Assembly: GCF_013408295.1 (NCBI RefSeq) | Contig: NZ_JACBYQ010000002.1 | Location: forward strand, 124,001-188,000 | Reading direction: 5' to 3' | From: Psychromicrobium silvestre | GTDB taxonomy: Bacteria > Actinomycetota > Actinomycetes > Actinomycetales > Micrococcaceae | DNA length: 64,000 bases | Shown: piece by piece, positions 25,064 through 32,967 of the stretch | Layout of the letters: every line of letters begins with the position of its first letter | Numbering within the stretch: the first letter of the stretch is position 1 | Program-made: the position numbers and the translations under genes | The notes under the pieces: generated by a model | The model's database searches: none | What the model saw: the letters and a program-made list of their open reading frames with translations, nothing else | What the model was told of the DNA's origin: nothing

Positions 25064-25432
25064 ATGCTCCGATACCTGCCGCTGCTGATTCTTCTCGGTC
25101 TAGAGCTCTATACTCTGATCGATTGCCTGCGCAGCGAGGGAAGCAGCGTCCGCACCCTACCCAAGGTGGCCTGGGTGCTGCTGATTATCTTCCTTCCCCT
25201 GATCGGGGTGGTGCTCTGGTTCGCGCTGGGCAGGCCACAGTATGGGAATGGAAACGCAGCGCGACAGGTACCGCGGGCGCACCCGACCGCACCGATGGCT
25301 CCCGACGATGATCCGGAATTCCTGCGCAATCTCGATGTCGCCCGGAAGCAGAAGGCCGAAGAGGAACGTCTGCGACAGCTACAAGCCGAACTGGAAGAGC
25401 GGGAGCGGAAGCTTCGCGATCAGGAAAACTGA
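25064..25432 (+). CDS. PLDc_N domain membrane protein
   Basis: A 122-residue protein with two transmembrane helices (LPLLILLGLELYTLIDCLR and AWVLLIIFLPLIGVVLWFAL) that form a PLDc_N module, the N-terminal membrane anchor of cardiolipin synthases, here without a catalytic domain. The C-terminal 45 residues are a charged predicted coiled coil rich in Glu, Arg and Lys. Such stand-alone proteins are common in actinobacteria and lack an assigned function. Divergent from the DUF4229 gene, with 79 bases between the starts. Confidence 0.83.
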   Translation: MLRYLPLLILLGLELYTLIDCLRSEGSSVRTLPKVAWVLLIIFLPLIGVVLWFALGRPQYGNGNAARQVPRAHPTAPMAPDDDPEFLRNLDVARKQKAEEERLRQLQAELEERERKLRDQEN

Positions 25433-25484
25433 GTTCGCTGAGCTACGTCTCCCCCAGCACACCTTGCTCGGGATAGCCAACTAG

Positions 25485-25543
25485 CCTCGCGATAGCTCAA
25501 TGTCGCGACAGAGGGCTATCGCGAGGTCAGCGAACTATCGCGA
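25485..25543. repeat. Inverted repeat with four regularly spaced TCGCGA sites
   Basis: CCTCGCGATAGC (25485-25496) and GCTATCGCGAGG (25515-25526) form a perfect 12-bp inverted repeat. The loop holds the palindrome TGTCGCGACA (25501-25510), and another TATCGCGA follows at 25536. TCGCGA therefore starts at 25487, 25503, 25519 and 25538. It lies between the convergent PLDc_N and ccsB genes and could act as a bidirectional terminator hairpin, though no T-run follows. Confidence 0.6.
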
Positions 25544-25603
25544 ACGCGTAGAAATGCAGACTGACCGCGGAAAGCCGACGACGAGAAGCGGGCAAGCTGA
25601 ACC

Positions 25604-26701
25604 CTAGTTCGGCGAAACCCCGCCGTAGGAGTGCAGGCCGGTGAAGAAAATGTTCACCGCGGTGAAGTTGAACACCACGCAGGCGTAGCCAACGATGGAG
25701 AGCCAAGCCGCCCGGGTGCCGGTCCAGCCTCGAGTTGCGCGGGCGTGCAGATAACCAGCGAAGACCACCCAGATCACGAAGGTCCAGACCTCCTTGGTGT
25801 CCCAGCCCCAGTAACGACCCCAGGCCTTCTCCGCCCACATGGCGCCAAAGATCAGGGTCAAGGTCCAGCCTACGAAGGCAATCGCATTGAGCCGATAGGA
25901 AAGGTTTTCCAGGCTCAGCGCCGAAGGTGCCAGCCGCATGAACGGGAGACGATCCCGCTTACCGGAGGTCAGCACAACCTCACGATGAGACTGAAGGAGT
26001 TGCAGCACGCTCATCGCGAAAGTCAGAGTGAAAAGCGATGCGGAAAGCACCGCGATGGAAACGTGGATGACCAGCCAGTAGCTCTGCAGGGCTGGTACCA
26101 GGTGCCCCACTGGAACCCAGAATGCGCTGGAAGCAGCGAAGAGCATAATGAGGGACAAGCCCACCACAAAGGTACCCAGGAAGCGCAGATCACGCCGAGT
26201 CAACACGATCAGGAAGACCGCTGCCACCAGGAAACCACCCGTGGTGCAGAATTCGTACATATTCCCCCACGGCACCCGGCCAGCGGCCAGGCCGCGCAGC
26301 AACACTCCGGTGCCATTGAGCAGTGCGGCCAGCAGGGTAAGGGCCACCGCGGCTCTGGCAGCGGCTCGCCGCTCGCCACCGTACTTCATTGACTCATCGG
26401 CCAGCATGGGAGAGCTGCTTCCAGAGTGAGTGCTGGGGCGTTCCGCTAGGTCCAGAGTGGTGCCATTGGCGGAAACCGAACCGAGCGACGAAGCCCTGGC
26501 GGAACGCGAACTTCCGACGGCGACTGGCTCAGCTTGAGCGGTCTCGGCGGCTTGCTTAGATTGGGCTTCAATGGCCCTCGTGGTCCGGCTAGAGACCACC
26601 AGATCCCAAGTGAACGCACAAAAAGCAACCGCATAGGTGACTCCGGCGAGCAGCATGAACAGGGCACTGTATTCGCCCAGCTGTTCGTTGATCTCTGGCA
26701 T
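25604..26701 (-). CDS. ccsB: Cytochrome c biogenesis protein CcsB (CcsA/ResC type)
   Basis: Membrane haem-handling component of System II cytochrome c maturation that delivers haem with ResB to apocytochromes outside the membrane. 365 residues with eight or so hydrophobic segments. The haem-binding WWD-type motif is WGRYWGWDTKEVWTFVIWVV, and histidines at predicted membrane edges are present (LVIHVSIAVL, VFAGYLHARA). A long Ala/Ser/Gln linker with low conservation lies between helices 1 and 2. The ATG at 26701 shares one base with the resB stop (TGATG); a longer frame to 26776 would run into resB and is not used. Confidence 0.95.
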   Translation of the reverse strand: MPEINEQLGEYSALFMLLAGVTYAVAFCAFTWDLVVSSRTTRAIEAQSKQAAETAQAEPVAVGSSRSARASSLGSVSANGTTLDLAERPSTHSGSSSPMLADESMKYGGERRAAARAAVALTLLAALLNGTGVLLRGLAAGRVPWGNMYEFCTTGGFLVAAVFLIVLTRRDLRFLGTFVVGLSLIMLFAASSAFWVPVGHLVPALQSYWLVIHVSIAVLSASLFTLTFAMSVLQLLQSHREVVLTSGKRDRLPFMRLAPSALSLENLSYRLNAIAFVGWTLTLIFGAMWAEKAWGRYWGWDTKEVWTFVIWVVFAGYLHARATRGWTGTRAAWLSIVGYACVVFNFTAVNIFFTGLHSYGGVSPN

Positions 26702-28353
26702 CAGCTTTCCTTCATTTCCAATTCGACCGGCTTGCTCTTCTGATCGCCAGTATCTTGATTCTCCGCCACGCTCCAAGCTTTGGCCAGTTGGGACCTCAGC
26801 AGCATCGCCTCGCGGCTCAGTCGATAGTCCTCGCCCCTGGCAAGCAAGCCGTATTCGACCATTACCCGCCCGTCCGGATGGCTGCCGGTGCGCACCCAGA
26901 CCCGACGCCGGGAGAGGAAGAGCGAACCGATCAGTCCGAGCAACGCGGTAACCGCAAAAATCAACACATAACCCTGTCCCGGATTGTGTCGGACCTCCAG
27001 GCCGATGTACCGGGTGATGTTGTCGAAACGGATCGAGCCTTTCCCGGCCGGCAACTGGTAAGTCTGGCCACCGGTCAGGGTGATGCCTCCGGCCGGCAAT
27101 TTACGATCATTGAGCGGGGTGAGCTTGGAGACATCGAGATTGAAGACGTTCTGCGGAATGCCGCTGTCCAGCCCTAAATCGCCGAAATAGGAGTTCAGGA
27201 GCACCTCTGGATGACCGAGGTCCGGGTCAATGCTGACGTCTAGGCCATTGGCATCCTTAGCCGCTGTCGGCAGGAAGGTGCCGGCGAAAGCCAACTGATC
27301 GGGTCTGGCGTCCGGAACTTTGATCACCAGGCCGGAGGCGTAGGTGGCATCGGGCTTCCCGCCGACCACCCAACCGGAGAAGGCGACTTTGCCCTGTCCG
27401 TCCTTGACGGTGAAATGAGGGGCGTAGCCGTTCCCTAACAGGTAAACGTCGGTGCCACCAATACTCAGCGGCTCATTGACCTTGAGTTCCTTCTGCACGG
27501 GCTGGGCATTGGGCGAGTCCTTGACCGTCACCTTGGCGGTGAAATCGAGGGGCTGTACCTTTTTAGCGGCCGCGTTCCGGTCGAACTGGATGGTGAACTC
27601 GTCGAGCTTCACCGAATATGGTTGCAGCCAGTCCGAGTTGAAGTTTGTCCCCGGGGTGAACGAGTCGTAACCGATCAGCGTGTTCACGAAGCTCTCGCCG
27701 GTAACCAGCACGCGCTGACCGGAATAGCCGAATAGCCCGCCCAGGGCGACGGCGGCCAGCACACCGATCATGGAGACATGGAAGAGCAGATTTCCCACTT
27801 CCTTGAGGAAGCCGCGCTCGGCGCCGACACTGGGGCGGTCGCCGTCTGCCCGGACATCTACCCGGTAACCACGCCGCTTCAAGATGGCGGCAGCTTCCTG
27901 AACAGCCTCCAATGCGCTCTTGCCCGAGTCCGCCGGAATCTGCAAGGTGCCATACTCCGCCATCTTTGAAAGCCTGCGGGGAGTGCGCGGCGGCTGGGAG
28001 CGCATCGCCTTGTAGTGCTGCCTGGCCCGCGGCACCACGCAGCCGATTAGCGAGAGGAAAAGCAAAATGTAAATCGCAGAGAACCACGGCGAGGAGAAGA
28101 CATCGAAGAGCTTGAACCAGTCCATGATCGGCCCGGCCACCGGGTTGTCCTGGATATAGCGAGTCACCGCCGAGGGGTCCTGGATACGCTGTGGGAAGTA
28201 CGATCCGGGCACGGCCGCCACCGCAAGTAACAACAGCAAGAACAAAGCCGTCCGCATCGAGGTCAGCTGGGTCCAGGCCCAGCGCAGCATCCCCCAGAGC
28301 CCCAGGCGGGGCAGAGCCACTTCGATGCTCTGCGTTTCCTTGGTCTCGCTCAT
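26701..28353 (-). CDS. resB: Cytochrome c biogenesis protein ResB
   Basis: Partner of CcsB in the System II haem lyase. 550 residues, usual for the family. The N-terminal helix follows LTSMRTALFLLLLLAVAAVPGS, and the conserved RIQDPSAV region and a second helix (FSSPWFSAIYILLFLSLIGC) follow. A large extracytoplasmic domain fills about 210-445, and a last helix at YVLIFAVTALLGLIGSLFLS precedes RRRVWVR and a cytoplasmic tail. Coupled to ccsB by TGATG and preceded by ccdA 42 bases away. Confidence 0.95.
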   Translation of the reverse strand: MSETKETQSIEVALPRLGLWGMLRWAWTQLTSMRTALFLLLLLAVAAVPGSYFPQRIQDPSAVTRYIQDNPVAGPIMDWFKLFDVFSSPWFSAIYILLFLSLIGCVVPRARQHYKAMRSQPPRTPRRLSKMAEYGTLQIPADSGKSALEAVQEAAAILKRRGYRVDVRADGDRPSVGAERGFLKEVGNLLFHVSMIGVLAAVALGGLFGYSGQRVLVTGESFVNTLIGYDSFTPGTNFNSDWLQPYSVKLDEFTIQFDRNAAAKKVQPLDFTAKVTVKDSPNAQPVQKELKVNEPLSIGGTDVYLLGNGYAPHFTVKDGQGKVAFSGWVVGGKPDATYASGLVIKVPDARPDQLAFAGTFLPTAAKDANGLDVSIDPDLGHPEVLLNSYFGDLGLDSGIPQNVFNLDVSKLTPLNDRKLPAGGITLTGGQTYQLPAGKGSIRFDNITRYIGLEVRHNPGQGYVLIFAVTALLGLIGSLFLSRRRVWVRTGSHPDGRVMVEYGLLARGEDYRLSREAMLLRSQLAKAWSVAENQDTGDQKSKPVELEMKES

Positions 28354-28395
28354 CTAGCTCCCCTGTATCCAGTACCCATCAAAACCCAGTACCCA

Positions 28396-29145
28396 TCAAA
28401 TCGGTAACCTGACCGTGAAAATCCAGCCTTGCATGGTGCTGATCAGGTAATTCCAGGCACCGGTCACCATCAGCAGCCCGACGACGATCAACAAGCCGCC
28501 GCCGATTCGCTGCAGCGCTAGTTTGTGTTTCTTGAAAAAGCTCAGCGCCCCCATTCCGCGCCGGAAGCCGAGGGCTATCAGTAGGAATGGTAGTCCCAGC
28601 CCCAAGCAATAGACGAAGGTCAGCAGCGTGCCCTTCAGCGCATCCGTCCCACCGGAGAAGGAGAGTGCTTGCACTGCGGCGAAAGTGGGACCAATGCAGG
28701 GCACCCAGCCCAGGCCGAAAGTCAGCCCAAGTATTGGCGCACCCCAGAGACCGGCTTTCGGCTTGGCATGGATCCGCGCCTCCCCTTGCATAAGCGAGAA
28801 CCCACCCAGGAAGACAATGCCCAGGATAATAACGACGACGCCCAGCAGCTGAGTGATCCAGGCCGAGTTAATGGATAGCCAAGCCCCCAAGCCACCCACG
28901 GCAGCTCCAAGCACCACAAAGACCACGGTGAAACCGAGCACGAAGAGAGACACACCGAGCAGCATCCGACCCTTCCGCTGCTTGGCCAGGTCCACCCCGG
29001 TCAAGCCGGTGACGTATCCCAGGTATCCCGGGACTAGGGGCAGCACACAGGGCGAAAGGAAGGAGACCAGCCCGGCTAGTAGGGCCACCGGCAAAGCCAG
29101 AAGGAGCGAGCCGCTGCTCACTGCCTCGCCGAAAGGATTGTTCAC
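28396..29145 (-). CDS. ccdA: Cytochrome c biogenesis protein CcdA
   Basis: Membrane thiol-disulfide transporter that passes electrons from cytoplasmic thioredoxin to outside thioredoxin-like proteins, keeping apocytochrome c haem-binding cysteines reduced. 249 residues, six predicted helices. The two redox cysteines are visible in SFLSPCVLPLVPGYLGYVTG (helix 1) and in LGWVPCIGPTFAAVQAL (helix 4). The tlpA-like gene just upstream is the likely periplasmic-side partner. Gene order His-phosphatase, tlpA, ccdA, resB, ccsB is typical of actinobacteria. Confidence 0.96.
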   Translation of the reverse strand: MNNPFGEAVSSGSLLLALPVALLAGLVSFLSPCVLPLVPGYLGYVTGLTGVDLAKQRKGRMLLGVSLFVLGFTVVFVVLGAAVGGLGAWLSINSAWITQLLGVVVIILGIVFLGGFSLMQGEARIHAKPKAGLWGAPILGLTFGLGWVPCIGPTFAAVQALSFSGGTDALKGTLLTFVYCLGLGLPFLLIALGFRRGMGALSFFKKHKLALQRIGGGLLIVVGLLMVTGAWNYLISTMQGWIFTVRLPI

Positions 29146-29191
29146 CGCCGACCTGCGCTGTTCACGTCAGGGCTGCTCGCTTCCGCGCAGA

Positions 29192-29791
29192 TCACTTCTC
29201 GGCCAGGGTGCTGCTGATCAAGGTTTTGAGGGTGGACTTATCCGCCACGCCGAGGATTCGGGCGGCAACCCGTCCTTGTTTGTCCAGCACCAAGGTGGTG
29301 GGCACCGCCGCTGGCGGCACATAGCTAGCGAGACTCAATAACACCGAGCCGTCTTTGTCGTTAAAACTTGGGTAGCTGATGCCAAAGGTCCGGCCAAACG
29401 CCACGGCATTGGCCACGTCGTCCCGAATGTTCACGCCGTAGAAGAGCGCACCCTTCGGCGCGAATTCCTGCTTCAGCTTCTCCAGGTCGGGGGCTTCTAG
29501 TCGGCAAGGGGCACAGGCGGCGTACCAGAAGTTCAAGACCGTGACCTTACCGGCAAAGGACTTGGAATCGAGGGCTTTGCCGTCCAGTAAAGTACCCGAA
29601 AAAGACACCGTTCCGCCACGATGGTCAACCGCATATTCGGTAACCGAGCCATCTCCGGCCACGTAGTTCTTGCCGTCTCCCGCCTTGGCTTGTTCGGCCA
29701 GCGGGTCCGGTGCGGAGCAACCACTCAGGGCAAGCAGGGCTGCGGCAGCCGTCGCCCCGGCAGCACCGAAGAGCGCGCGTCGATTTAACAT
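29192..29791 (-). CDS. TlpA/ResA-like thioredoxin lipoprotein
   Basis: Extracytoplasmic thiol reductase for cytochrome c maturation. The start at 29791 (MLNRRALFGAAG) follows GAGGTGGACCCC; an upstream GTG/ATG frame is not needed. The signal region has RR and a hydrophobic stretch ending in the lipobox LALSGC, so the protein is probably anchored by a lipid on Cys (about residue 26). The redoxin domain holds the active site ACAPCRLEAPD, followed by the characteristic GVNIRDDVANAVAFGRTFGI and the cis-proline segment AVPTTLVLD. 199 residues. Substrate of CcdA, encoded next. Confidence 0.93.
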   Translation of the reverse strand: MLNRRALFGAAGATAAAALLALSGCSAPDPLAEQAKAGDGKNYVAGDGSVTEYAVDHRGGTVSFSGTLLDGKALDSKSFAGKVTVLNFWYAACAPCRLEAPDLEKLKQEFAPKGALFYGVNIRDDVANAVAFGRTFGISYPSFNDKDGSVLLSLASYVPPAAVPTTLVLDKQGRVAARILGVADKSTLKTLISSTLAEK

Positions 29792-29868
29792 GGGGTCCAC
29801 CTCACCGACTTTTCTACAGGTCGTCGAATTCAATTGTCGCGCATTGTCCGACAGGTCTCAAACTGCGC

Positions 29869-30531
29869 TCAAGCACCGGGAGTGCTAGCCGCTCCCGGTA
29901 ACAATGCAGCGGCGGGTTCGCTATAGCGAACTCCGGTGACCTCCGAGCCCTCGAAATTGATCGTGGTGAGCGAGGCCAAAGTACACTCTCGCGCTCGGGG
30001 ATCGTGGAAGAGCTGCCGCTTCTGCAAGCTCAAATGAGTCACCCAAATCGGCAATTGATGGCTGACCAGAATGGCTTGGGCGCCGTCACCTCCCCGCTCC
30101 AAAGCTTCCAGGCGGGCGGCATCGATAGCCAGGCGCATCCGCGCCACCTGCTCCCGATAGGGCTCGCCCCAGCTGGGCAGAAAAGGATTGCGAAAATAGC
30201 GCCAGTACTTGGGCTTGAGCAACTCCGAGGCACTGACCTTGAGACCTTCAAAATGATTCTGCGCCTCGATCAACCGCTCGTCGGTATTCAGATCCAGGCC
30301 GAGCGCCGTTGCACTGGGCTGCGCCGTCTCCTGCGCCCGAGTCAGAGGTGAGGCCGCCAAATAAGCCATGGTGGCGCCGTCGTCCGCTAAAGCACGGAAG
30401 TGCTCGGCCAACCGCACGGCCATCGCAACTCCGCGGTCCGAGAGATGAAATTCCGGCAGCCGGCCATAGAGCACGCCATCGGGATTGAAGACTTCGCCGT
30501 GACGCAGCAGATGCACAGTGGCTTGGGACAT
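29869..30531 (-). CDS. Histidine phosphatase family protein
   Basis: A 220-residue phosphoglycerate-mutase-like phosphatase. The phosphohistidine motif is LLRHGEVFNPDGVLYGRLPE, where RHG provides the catalytic His. The second basic residue is in SPLTRAQETAQP, and the late histidine is in AILVSHQLPIWVTH. It begins the leftward block that continues with tlpA and ccdA; genes of this type occupy the same place in many actinobacterial cytochrome c loci, where the natural substrate is not known. Confidence 0.9.
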   Translation of the reverse strand: MSQATVHLLRHGEVFNPDGVLYGRLPEFHLSDRGVAMAVRLAEHFRALADDGATMAYLAASPLTRAQETAQPSATALGLDLNTDERLIEAQNHFEGLKVSASELLKPKYWRYFRNPFLPSWGEPYREQVARMRLAIDAARLEALERGGDGAQAILVSHQLPIWVTHLSLQKRQLFHDPRARECTLASLTTINFEGSEVTGVRYSEPAAALLPGAASTPGA

Positions 30532-30585
30532 CTGCCCATTCTCTCAAAGCCAAGTTAAGAAAGGTTAATCAGATCTGGAATAAAA

Positions 30586-30622
30586 CATGCGTTTGCATGA
30601 TTCTTAACCATGAACGGTTCAT
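30586..30622. promoter_or_regulatory. Two small palindromes in the yceI upstream region
   Basis: CATGC-GTTT-GCATG lies at 30586-30599 and ATGAAC-G-GTTCAT at 30610-30622, in the A/T-richer gap between the divergent His-phosphatase and yceI. Either could be a repressor operator; the spacing to the yceI ATG (48 bases from the second) would suit one. No regulator gene is adjacent. Confidence 0.4.
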
Positions 30623-30669
30623 TTCCGTCATCCCTGTACAGCAGAACTAGAGCACTATTAGGAGTCATC

Positions 30670-31221
30670 ATGAGCGTTGAAACCATTCCCACCGGCCTGA
30701 CCACGGGCACCTGGACCTTCGATAACTCGCACAGCGAGATCGGTTTCTCGGTGCGGCATGCCGGCATCTCCAAGACCCGGGGCAAGTTCACCGAGGCCAC
30801 CGCTACCGCAACGGTCGGCGAGTCCCTGGCCGATTCCTCCGTGCAGGCGACCATCAAGGCTGCAAGCTTCGATTCCGGCGATGCCAATCGCGATGGCCAC
30901 GTGCGCGGCGCCGACTTCTTCGACGTCGAGCAGTTCCCGGAGCTGACCTTCAGCTCCACCTCGATCACCGCCGCGGGCGAGACCTACGCGCTGACCGGAG
31001 ACCTAACCATCCGTGGCATCAGCCACCCGGTCACCTTCGATATCGAATTCAACGGCGTAGCCGTTGATCCCTTCGGCGCCACTCGCGCCGGATTCAGCGG
31101 CAAGACCACGATCAGCCGCAAGGAATTCGGCCTGACCTGGAACGCAGCCTTGGAGGCCGGTGGCGTACTGGTCGGCGATAAGGTGACCATCACCATCGAA
31201 GCAGAGTTCACTGCCGCCTAA
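30670..31221 (+). CDS. YceI family protein
   Basis: A 183-residue lipocalin-like beta-barrel that binds amphiphilic or polyisoprenoid molecules in characterised members. The sequence has GTWTFDNSHSEIGFSVRHAG at the N-terminus, followed by the family pattern GHVRGADFFDVEQFPELTF, LTIRGISHPVTFD and FGLTWNAALEAGGVLVGDKV. No signal peptide is present, so it is probably cytoplasmic, as in most actinobacteria. The ATG at 30670 is preceded by AGGAGTCATC. A strong terminator follows 45 bases after the stop. Confidence 0.93.
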   Translation: MSVETIPTGLTTGTWTFDNSHSEIGFSVRHAGISKTRGKFTEATATATVGESLADSSVQATIKAASFDSGDANRDGHVRGADFFDVEQFPELTFSSTSITAAGETYALTGDLTIRGISHPVTFDIEFNGVAVDPFGATRAGFSGKTTISRKEFGLTWNAALEAGGVLVGDKVTITIEAEFTAA

Positions 31222-31267
31222 GCTCGGTTTGAGTTCCATCTGAGTTTCATCTCGGGAACTTCTCGCT

Positions 31268-31320
31268 AAGGCCGCTCCACCCCGTCAAACAGCTTTTTGA
31301 TGGGGCGGAGCGGCCTTTTT
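31268..31320 (+). terminator. Intrinsic terminator after yceI
   Basis: AAGGCCGCTCC on the left pairs with GGAGCGGCCTT on the right, with an additional inner CCCC/GGGG pairing and a loop of about 15 bases. The right arm runs into TTTTT at 31316-31320. This is a textbook rho-independent terminator for the plus strand. Confidence 0.92.
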
Positions 31321-31383
31321 GAGCGGTGGATTGTGATCTGGTTTTCCTATGCAAACCCTGGGAATAGCAATACAGTGAATGAC

Positions 31384-32190
31384 ATGAGTACACCCACGGA
31401 GGACCCGAATCAAGGACAGCCGGGCTACCAGCCCCCGCAACAACCTGCTGACCCTTCTCAGGCACCTGGTTACCAGGCGCCCCAGGGTGCACCACAGCAG
31501 CCCTACCAGCAGCCAGCGCCCGGGTATCAGGTGCCACAGCAGCCGGCCCCCGGATACCAGGCACCCCCTGGCCAACCTCAACAACCCGGCTATCAACAGC
31601 CTGGTTACCAGCCACCCGGACAACAGCCGGGATACCAGCAGCCGTATCAGCAAGCTGGCCAACAACCTGGTCAGGGCAACTTCCAGTTCCAGATGCCAAC
31701 CGATGGACCGAAGTCCTTCAATGACGTAATGCCAAAGGGCGGCTTCTCCGGCATCTTCAGCGTCGCTGGGCTACCCCAGCTGCTCAAGATCTCGTACATT
31801 CTCTGGCTGATCACCGCTGGGCTCTGGCTGATCTCGACCGTTATCGGCCTGATCTTCAGCATCATTCGGATAGCCACTCCGGATTACAACGACCTGAACA
31901 GCTTGATCTCACTCACGCGTCCTAACGAGCGCGGAGCGGGAGTGGCGGGCTTGATCGTCTCGATCATTTCCCTGGTGCTGATCGCGGCTATTGTGGTCTT
32001 CGCTATGAAGCTCAAAGAGGGTTTCCAATGGGCTCGGCTGGCGCTCAGCATTATCGCGGCCGTCTCAATTGTGCTGGTCTTCTTTGGCGCAGGCACCGGC
32101 TTGATCGGCGTTGTTGCCACCGTGCTGATGTGGTTGCCCGAGTCGACCGCTTGGCTGAACTCGCGCCGCAATGCACCTCCCGCCTTCTAA
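31384..32190 (+). CDS. Membrane protein with Pro/Gln/Tyr-rich repeat N-terminus
   Basis: A 268-residue protein. Residues about 10-100 are a disordered, Pro/Gln/Gly/Tyr-rich region built from units like GYQxPQQPAP and QQPGYQ. It is followed by GLPQLLKISYILWLITAGLW and three further hydrophobic helices. I do not recognise a characterised family; similar PQ-rich N-termini occur on many actinobacterial membrane proteins and are thought to mediate protein contacts in the cytoplasm. The next gene (32288) encodes a protein with the same layout. The start at 31384 avoids an extension into the terminator of yceI. Confidence 0.82.
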   Translation: MSTPTEDPNQGQPGYQPPQQPADPSQAPGYQAPQGAPQQPYQQPAPGYQVPQQPAPGYQAPPGQPQQPGYQQPGYQPPGQQPGYQQPYQQAGQQPGQGNFQFQMPTDGPKSFNDVMPKGGFSGIFSVAGLPQLLKISYILWLITAGLWLISTVIGLIFSIIRIATPDYNDLNSLISLTRPNERGAGVAGLIVSIISLVLIAAIVVFAMKLKEGFQWARLALSIIAAVSIVLVFFGAGTGLIGVVATVLMWLPESTAWLNSRRNAPPAF

Positions 32191-32217
32191 GGCAACATTT
32201 ATCAGGCAATAATCGGC

Positions 32218-32260
32218 AAGGGGCCGGGGTAGGGTTAAGCGACCCACCCGGCCCTTTGTT
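32218..32260 (+). terminator. Intrinsic terminator between the two PQ-type membrane protein genes
   Basis: GGGCCGGG (32221-32228) pairs with CCCGGCCC (32247-32254), with inner GGGT/ACCC and a six-base loop, followed by TTTGTT. It lies just after the first gene, so the second probably has its own promoter or is read by partial read-through. Confidence 0.85.
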
Positions 32261-32287
32261 CTGTCCCGGAAAACCACGAGGAATACG

Positions 32288-32965
32288 ATGAGCACGCCAG
32301 CAAGCCCCGAGGGATCGGAGCCGAACCAGGCTCCGCACAGTCCAGGACAATTTCCGGAGATCACCCCGGGAGTCCCCCGCTATGGCCAATATGCGCCGCC
32401 CGGGTATCAAGCCCCCGGAATGCCCACGGAGCAGCCCGGCGAAACCGGAACCAAGTCGAGTGGAACCAAGCCGAGCGGCAACGGTCCGGTTCTGCCAACT
32501 TGGCTTGGCAATCAACCGCCCGGCACTGCTGGTCAGCCGGGCAGTGTTCCCTTGCAGATCAATCGTGCCTTTGTGTTGATCCTGGCGGCCGGAGCAATCA
32601 TGCTGGTCACCGCAGTGACCTCGTTCTTCGCCTTCAACTCTCCTGAAATACGAGCTGCTTTACTCAAACAGCTCAACGAGTACCCCGAATTCGCCACTGC
32701 AGGCCTGGATATTTCTTCGGTCATTACCGCCTCCATGGTGACCGCCGCAGTAATGGGTGTGGTCGCCGTCGGGCTCTACGTGCTCATCGCCTTCAAAATC
32801 CGCGCGGGCCGCTCCTGGGCCCGGGTCCTAGGCACTGTGCTAGCCGTGCTCTCGCTGGTGTTACTGGTCAGTCTGAGCCCCTTGAGCCTGCTACAGGTCG
32901 GTTTCGGCGCCTTCGGGATCATCTATTGCTGGCTGCCTGCCAACCGGGCATACTTTAAGCGCTGA
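32288..32965 (+). CDS. Membrane protein with Pro/Gly-rich N-terminus
   Basis: A 225-residue protein with a disordered Pro/Gly/Glu-rich N-terminus (about 1-85, including PRYGQYAPPGYQAPGMP) and three to four hydrophobic helices (FVLILAAGAIMLVTAVTSFF, AAVMGVVAVGLYVLIAF, ARVLGTVLAVLSLVLLVSL). It shares overall plan with the preceding gene, and the two may be distant paralogues. Function unknown. It ends three bases before the convergent rex gene. Confidence 0.82.
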   Translation: MSTPASPEGSEPNQAPHSPGQFPEITPGVPRYGQYAPPGYQAPGMPTEQPGETGTKSSGTKPSGNGPVLPTWLGNQPPGTAGQPGSVPLQINRAFVLILAAGAIMLVTAVTSFFAFNSPEIRAALLKQLNEYPEFATAGLDISSVITASMVTAAVMGVVAVGLYVLIAFKIRAGRSWARVLGTVLAVLSLVLLVSLSPLSLLQVGFGAFGIIYCWLPANRAYFKR

Positions 32966-32967
32966 GC

